Below are positions 60,120 to 64,000 of a stretch of 64,000 nt of DNA, one piece after another; the first letter of the stretch is position 1, and the number at the start of each line of letters is the position of its first letter. Origin of the DNA: Tropicibacter oceani (lineage in GTDB: Bacteria > Pseudomonadota > Alphaproteobacteria > Rhodobacterales > Rhodobacteraceae); NCBI RefSeq assembly GCF_029958925.1, contig NZ_CP124616.1:2480001-2544000 (forward strand), given 5' to 3'. The translations under genes were made by a program, and so were the position numbers. Below the pieces are notes generated by a model. The model worked only from the letters and a program-made list of their open reading frames with translations. It did no database searches and was not told where the DNA came from.

Positions 60120-62474
60120 ATGCTATTCGGACTAGATGGCGTCGAGATCGGCCTGATCATCGTCTTTCTCACGCTCTTTGCAGCGATCCTTTCGGGTTTC
60201 CCGGTGGCCTTTGCCATCGGGGGCGCGGGGGTCATTTCCTTCGGCATCATCGCCGCGCTCGACAGCGCGGGATTGCTGATCCACCAGGCCATCGACAAGG
60301 ACAGCGCGGAATATGCGGCGCTGATCGCCTCGGGGGCCAACCAGGAAGTCATATCGATCTTCCGAAACCCGGACCTGCCAAGGATCGGGGTTCCGGTCTT
60401 CCCGCAGGGCTGGGAAGTCGCGATGGACCGCAACGTGTCCTTCATCGTCAACCGGATCAACGAACGCGTCATCGCGGGCCAGTCCATCGAAACGCTGCTG
60501 GCGGTTCTGATGTTCGTCCTGATGGGGATCGTCCTGGAACGGTCGAAGATCGCGAATGACCTGCTGACCACCATGGCGCGCGTCTTTGGCCCGCTGCCCG
60601 GCGGTCTGGCCGTGTCGATCGTCGTCGTTGGGGCCTTTCTGGCGGCGTCGACCGGGATCGTCGGGGCCACCGTGGTCACCATGGGTCTGCTGGCCCTGCC
60701 GACCATGCTGCGCAACAACTATTCGCCGGAACTGGCGACGGGTGTCATCGCGGCCTCGGGGACGCTGGGGCAGATCATTCCGCCCTCGATCGTGATCGTG
60801 CTTCTGGGCACGCTTGCGGGCGATCTGTATTCGGCCGCGCAGGAAACCCGCGCCGTCGAGGCAGGCTGTACCGACGCGTTGACCTACCTGGGCGAGCCGG
60901 CCGTGGTTTCGGTGGGCACCTTGTTCCAGGCGGCGCTGCTGCCCGGTATCCTGCTGGCGCTGCTTTATGCGGTCTATGCCTTTGGCTTTGCGATGCTGAA
61001 CCCGTCCAAGGCCCCGGCCGTGGCCATGGGCGAAAGCACCAACGAACCGGTCACCCGCTCCGAAGCCTTTACCTGGCTGCTGGGCGCGCCGGTGGCGCTG
61101 ATCGTTGGCGTGATGCTGCTGTCGCAGGTCAATATCGTGGGCAGTCAGGACACCCGTGTCTCCAGCTTCTCGGATATCGGCGAGGCGGCAAGCCTGCGCA
61201 CCAATGTCGACGCGACCTGCAAGGCCGCGATGATCGACCTGCACGGCCAGGAGGCCTGGGACACGGCAGTTGCCGAACAGCAGGCCATCGACGCTGCGGG
61301 GGGCGCGACACAAAGTGAACGCCTGACACCCGAACAGATCGAACAGGCGCGCGCCGACAAGGTGGCCGCAGCTGCGCCCATCGGCACCGGCATTGCCATC
61401 CTTGCGGTGATGATGGGGGTGATCCTGGTCTTTGCCCGCGGGATTTCGCCCAGCTCGGACCCGATGCCGCTGATCGTTGGCGGACTGGGGATCGTTCTGG
61501 GGCTGCTGGTGGACATCGTCGCGATCAAGCCGCTGACCTCGCCCGGGGTCACGGTGATCCTGATGGCGATCCCATGGGCGCTGTCGCTGTACGGCTGCTA
61601 TCATGCGATGATCCGCCTGTCCAAGCACGACCTGCTGCGCGTGGTCTTTCCGCCGCTTGTGCTTATCGTCGCCGTTCTGGGGTCGATCCTGGGCGGCATC
61701 ACCAACCCGACGCCCGCTGCGGCGCTGGGGGCGGCAGGGGCCATCATGCTTGCAGCCTATCGCAAGCTGAAGGACGAGGACCGCAGCCCCAAGGTGATCA
61801 TCTGGTCGACGCTGGCCGTGCTGATCATGATCCTGCTGGGCGTGAACTTTGACCTGCGCATCAATGCCGACAATGTCAGCTTTGAAACCTGGGTGGCCTT
61901 CTTCTTTGCCTATGCCGCCTATCTGTACGCGCTGTTCGGTCTGCTGTTCAGCTGCTGGGTTCTGTACCGGTCGGGGGTCCTGACCCCTGCGGTGCGCGAA
62001 ACCGCCAAGGTGACAAGCATGGTCTTTACCATCCTGATCGCCTCGCAGCTGCTGAACCTTGTGGTGATTTCCTTTGGGGGCGAACATTACATCCAGGACT
62101 TCCTGAAAAGCTTTGACAGCGAGATCAAGGTTTTCCTGATCGTGATGCTGGTGCTGTTCGTGCTGGGGTTCGTGCTCGATTTCCTTGAAATCATCTACAT
62201 CGTGGTGCCGATCGTGGGGCCGGTGATCTATGGCGGGTCCTTCGACCCCAAGTGGGTGACCATCATGATCGCGGTCAACCTTCAGACCTCGTTCCTGACG
62301 CCGCCCTTCGGCTTTGCGCTGTTCTACCTGCGCGGCGTGGCCCCCAAGGAGGTGACGACAGCGCATATCTATCGCGGTGTCATTCCCTTCGTGCTGATCC
62401 AGGTGCTGGGTCTGGCGATCCTGTGGTACTTCCCGGGGATCGTGACCATCGTGCCGGACCTGATGCCGAACTGA
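60120..62474 (+). CDS. TRAP transporter large permease (DctM type), enlarged
   Basis: 784 residues, against ~430 for a standard DctM. The transport core is recognisable in STGIVGATVVTMGLLALPTML and TLGQIIPPSIVIVLLG (about 180-230), and in the C-terminal half (VLFVLGFVLDFLEIIYIVVP near 690). Between about 320 and 440 lies a soluble, Ala/Glu/Gln-rich insertion (SDIGEAASLRTNVDATCKAAM...), plus extra helices. The long form occurs in some TakP-type systems. Terminator at 62497. Confidence 0.9.
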   Translation: MLFGLDGVEIGLIIVFLTLFAAILSGFPVAFAIGGAGVISFGIIAALDSAGLLIHQAIDKDSAEYAALIASGANQEVISIFRNPDLPRIGVPVFPQGWEVAMDRNVSFIVNRINERVIAGQSIETLLAVLMFVLMGIVLERSKIANDLLTTMARVFGPLPGGLAVSIVVVGAFLAASTGIVGATVVTMGLLALPTMLRNNYSPELATGVIAASGTLGQIIPPSIVIVLLGTLAGDLYSAAQETRAVEAGCTDALTYLGEPAVVSVGTLFQAALLPGILLALLYAVYAFGFAMLNPSKAPAVAMGESTNEPVTRSEAFTWLLGAPVALIVGVMLLSQVNIVGSQDTRVSSFSDIGEAASLRTNVDATCKAAMIDLHGQEAWDTAVAEQQAIDAAGGATQSERLTPEQIEQARADKVAAAAPIGTGIAILAVMMGVILVFARGISPSSDPMPLIVGGLGIVLGLLVDIVAIKPLTSPGVTVILMAIPWALSLYGCYHAMIRLSKHDLLRVVFPPLVLIVAVLGSILGGITNPTPAAALGAAGAIMLAAYRKLKDEDRSPKVIIWSTLAVLIMILLGVNFDLRINADNVSFETWVAFFFAYAAYLYALFGLLFSCWVLYRSGVLTPAVRETAKVTSMVFTILIASQLLNLVVISFGGEHYIQDFLKSFDSEIKVFLIVMLVLFVLGFVLDFLEIIYIVVPIVGPVIYGGSFDPKWVTIMIAVNLQTSFLTPPFGFALFYLRGVAPKEVTTAHIYRGVIPFVLIQVLGLAILWYFPGIVTIVPDLMPN

Positions 62475-62496
62475 TCCGGCGCAAGCGACTGAAAAC

Positions 62497-62526
62497 AAAG
62501 GCCGTCCCATCCGGGGCGGCCTTTTT
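62497..62526 (+). terminator. Rho-independent terminator after the TRAP operon
   Basis: Stem AAAGGCCG/CGGCCTTT (62497-62504 with 62517-62524), extended inside by CCC/GGG, then TTTTTC. Confidence 0.9.
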
Positions 62527-62660
62527 CGTCAAGGTTTTATTAACCAAAAAGACGCGAAATTGCCCCAAGGTCAACTTTTCCACGCCAAAAACAATCGCCA
62601 TTTTTGAAGCTACCGGTTGAACAGCCGGAAACAATCAATTGGTAGATACAGGTAAACGAA

Positions 62661-62816
62661 ATGGTTCTCTTTCAGGCAAACACTGGCGGTATTGATCGCC
62701 CGACCCGGACAAACAAACCGCGCAGCCCCTTTGGACACGGCCACCTCATGCGGTGCGTGTTTCTGATCGCAGCGGTTCTGGTGCTGAACCCGGCCTTGCC
62801 GGCGCTGATCAGCTAG
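62661..62816 (+). CDS. Possible small membrane protein
   Basis: 51 codons (MVLFQANTGGIDRPTR...) with one hydrophobic helix near the end (CVFLIAAVLVLNPALPALIS) that would make a tail anchor. The ribosome site is weak (CAGGT). The rest of the 375-base region around it holds the terminator at 62497 and an AT-rich stretch (62530-62660). A real gene is possible but not established. Confidence 0.35.
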   Translation: MVLFQANTGGIDRPTRTNKPRSPFGHGHLMRCVFLIAAVLVLNPALPALIS

Positions 62817-62849
62817 CCAAGCGGCGCGCAGACGCTCTCTCTTGAAGGC

Positions 62850-63662
62850 TCACGCCCGCGTGTCGGGAAAGGAAATATTGGCCACCTGCTCGGCGATCGG
62901 ATCGGTCGACAGCGGGTGGCTTTCCGCTTCGAAATCATCGGTCACATCCAGCGGTTGCCACTGGCCGCCGCGATAGATCTCGACCGCGTCGAACTGGGCC
63001 TTGTAGCCCATCTTGTCCGATCCCGGCACCCAATAGCCCAGATAGACATAGGGCAGGCCGGCCTCGCGGGCGATTTCGATGTGATCGAGGATCATCCATG
63101 TCCCAAGCGAGGATTTCTGCAAGCCCGGTTCATAGAAGGAATAGACCATCGACAGCCCGTCTTCGAGCATGTCGGTCAGGCAGACAGCGCTGAGCAGGTC
63201 CGTGGTGCTGTCGACATATTCGATCACCCGGCTGCGGATCGGGGTTTCCTCGACCATCGCGGCGAATTCAAACACATCCATGTCCGCCATGCCGCCATCG
63301 GCGTGGCGCGCATCCAGGTAGCGCCGGAACAGGTCGTACTGGTCCTCGGTCGCCCAGGGGCTGGTGGCGCGGCGGGTCAGATGGGCGTTCTTTTTCAGGG
63401 TGCGGCGCTGGCTGCGCGAGGCGGTAAAGCGGCGCACGTCGATGCGCGCCGACAGGCAGGCGGCGCAATCGCTGCAGGACGGGCGGTACAGCACGTTCTG
63501 CGACCGGCGGAACCCTTGCCGCGACAGGCTGTCGTTCAGCTTTTGCGCGCCGTCGCCTTGCAATGCGGTGAACAGCTTGCGCTCCATCCGGCCCGGCAGA
63601 TAGGGGCAAGGCTGGGGGGCGGTCACGTAAAACTGCGGTGCGATGGGAAGAGAGTGGCGCAT
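62850..63662 (-). CDS. bpt: Leucyl/arginyl-tRNA-protein transferase (Bpt)
   Basis: 270 residues. Aspartate/glutamate leucyl-transferase family: [16 protein letters not shown] and the [11 protein letters not shown] cluster in the N-terminal part, and [22 protein letters not shown] in the C-terminal part. It adds Leu from tRNA to N-terminal Asp/Glu, marking proteins for ClpAP. The ATG at 63662 is preferred; the longer frame to 63749 has no family text. The RDD gene lies upstream on the same strand. Confidence 0.93.
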   Translation of the reverse strand: MRHSLPIAPQFYVTAPQPCPYLPGRMERKLFTALQGDGAQKLNDSLSRQGFRRSQNVLYRPSCSDCAACLSARIDVRRFTASRSQRRTLKKNAHLTRRATSPWATEDQYDLFRRYLDARHADGGMADMDVFEFAAMVEETPIRSRVIEYVDSTTDLLSAVCLTDMLEDGLSMVYSFYEPGLQKSSLGTWMILDHIEIAREAGLPYVYLGYWVPGSDKMGYKAQFDAVEIYRGGQWQPLDVTDDFEAESHPLSTDPIAEQVANISFPDTRA

Positions 63663-63794
63663 GGGGTTCCAGAGACTCGATAAGTGACTCGGAAGGTAAC
63701 AATTAAAATTTTCTGCGCCAACCCCCGGCCGGGTCAAACCCCCGCGCAAGCAGGGGTTTTCTTAAACTACGGTTAACCGTGCCGGCCCGGCGCC

Positions 63795-64000
63795 TCAGGC
63801 GCGGCGGTTCAGCGCGACGGTGCCCAGCACCATGTCGGTCAGGCCCTGGCCGCGTTCGGACATGAACATCAGCACCACCGAAATGATCTGCAGCGGAAAG
63901 ACCGACAGCGAAATCGTATAGCCCAGCGTGTGCAGGAAGGCCTGGCTCAGGTCAAAGCGGTGGCCTTCGGCATTGCGAAATTCTATCGCCATCATCCGCA
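63795..64000 (-). CDS. RDD-family membrane protein (5' part outside window)
   Basis: The last ~68 codons are visible: QAFLHTLGYTISLSVFPLQI, a helix, then ERGQGLTDMVLGTVALNRRA, the usual ending of RDD proteins. The frame stays open to the window edge, so the start is beyond it. RDD proteins are small inner-membrane proteins of mostly unknown role. Confidence 0.7.
   Translation of the reverse strand, partial: RMMAIEFRNAEGHRFDLSQAFLHTLGYTISLSVFPLQIISVVLMFMSERGQGLTDMVLGTVALNRRA

Noticed and set aside
1-64000. Prophage, insertion sequence or defence island
   Set aside because: No integrase, transposase, capsid, restriction or toxin-antitoxin text in any translated frame, and gene order looks like core chromosome.
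1-64000. tRNA or rRNA genes
   Set aside because: I saw no cloverleaf with a T-loop GGTTCGAATC-type core, and no rRNA-like stretch.

Overview
The window looks like a chromosomal segment of a marine-type alphaproteobacterium of the order Rhodobacterales (Roseobacter/Rhodobacter relatives). This rests on the high GC content and on family-level signals: a zeta-type F1-ATPase inhibitor, ALAS-type hemA with an FnrL-like box, alphaproteobacterial Bpt, a DctB/DctD-like pair, TRAP transporters and a dispersed repeat built around CCCCGGGATATTTG. I see no prophage, integrase, insertion sequence, CRISPR array, rRNA or tRNA. Most of the region is core chromosome with a few accessory loci.

Layout. 1-5.5 kb: a truncated P-loop gene, two EamA exporters, a FadL-type outer-membrane protein and a compact MprF-like aminoacyl-phospholipid synthase, all on the minus strand. 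5.6-14.5 kb: the ATPase zeta inhibitor and the purine genes purC and purS-orf-purQ. These are split by a block holding two divergent phosphate transporters and a secreted trypsin-like protease fused to a beta-helix. 14.6-17.7 kb: a DctB-like kinase and a DctD-like regulator that lacks the sigma54-contact motif. 17.9-23.6 kb: gap and tkt, which share an upstream TGTTAGCG word, a DUF808 membrane protein, and a coiled-coil gene coupled to zapA. 23.6-27.5 kb: grxD-orf-bolA (Fe-S trafficking), a lipoprotein, a SufE-family protein, an M20 peptidase and a small secreted protein. 27.8-33.6 kb: hemA behind a perfect FNR-type palindrome, a RodZ-like protein with a duplicated C-terminal domain, ispG and a histidine kinase.

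33.5-44.3 kb: two periplasmic thiol-disulfide proteins, an M48 protease with TPRs, an aminotransferase, a cell-wall amidase, PBP1A, RF2, a DUF2189 membrane protein and a cytochrome c. 44.3-47.2 kb: an accessory locus with a Rieske oxygenase, an XRE-type regulator, a striking array of 18-bp palindromes phased at 22 bp, and a small cold-shock-like protein. 47.3-51.8 kb: the acetolactate synthase operon, in which a TPR-sulfotransferase gene separates the large- and small-subunit genes. It is preceded by a complete transcription attenuator with a 15-codon leader peptide rich in Leu, Val and Ile. 52-53.4 kb: a Memo/AMMECR1 fusion. 53.7-57.8 kb: a NarL-type two-component system, an SDR with an altered active site and a LysR regulator. 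57.9-62.5 kb: a TRAP transporter with an unusually long large permease. 62.8-64 kb: bpt and the end of an RDD-family gene.

The best candidates for new biology are the phased operator array at 46.7 kb, the protease/beta-helix fusion at 11-13 kb, the Memo-AMMECR1 fusion, and the ilv attenuator with its intervening sulfotransferase gene. All functional calls come from reading translations and motifs. No database search was run.
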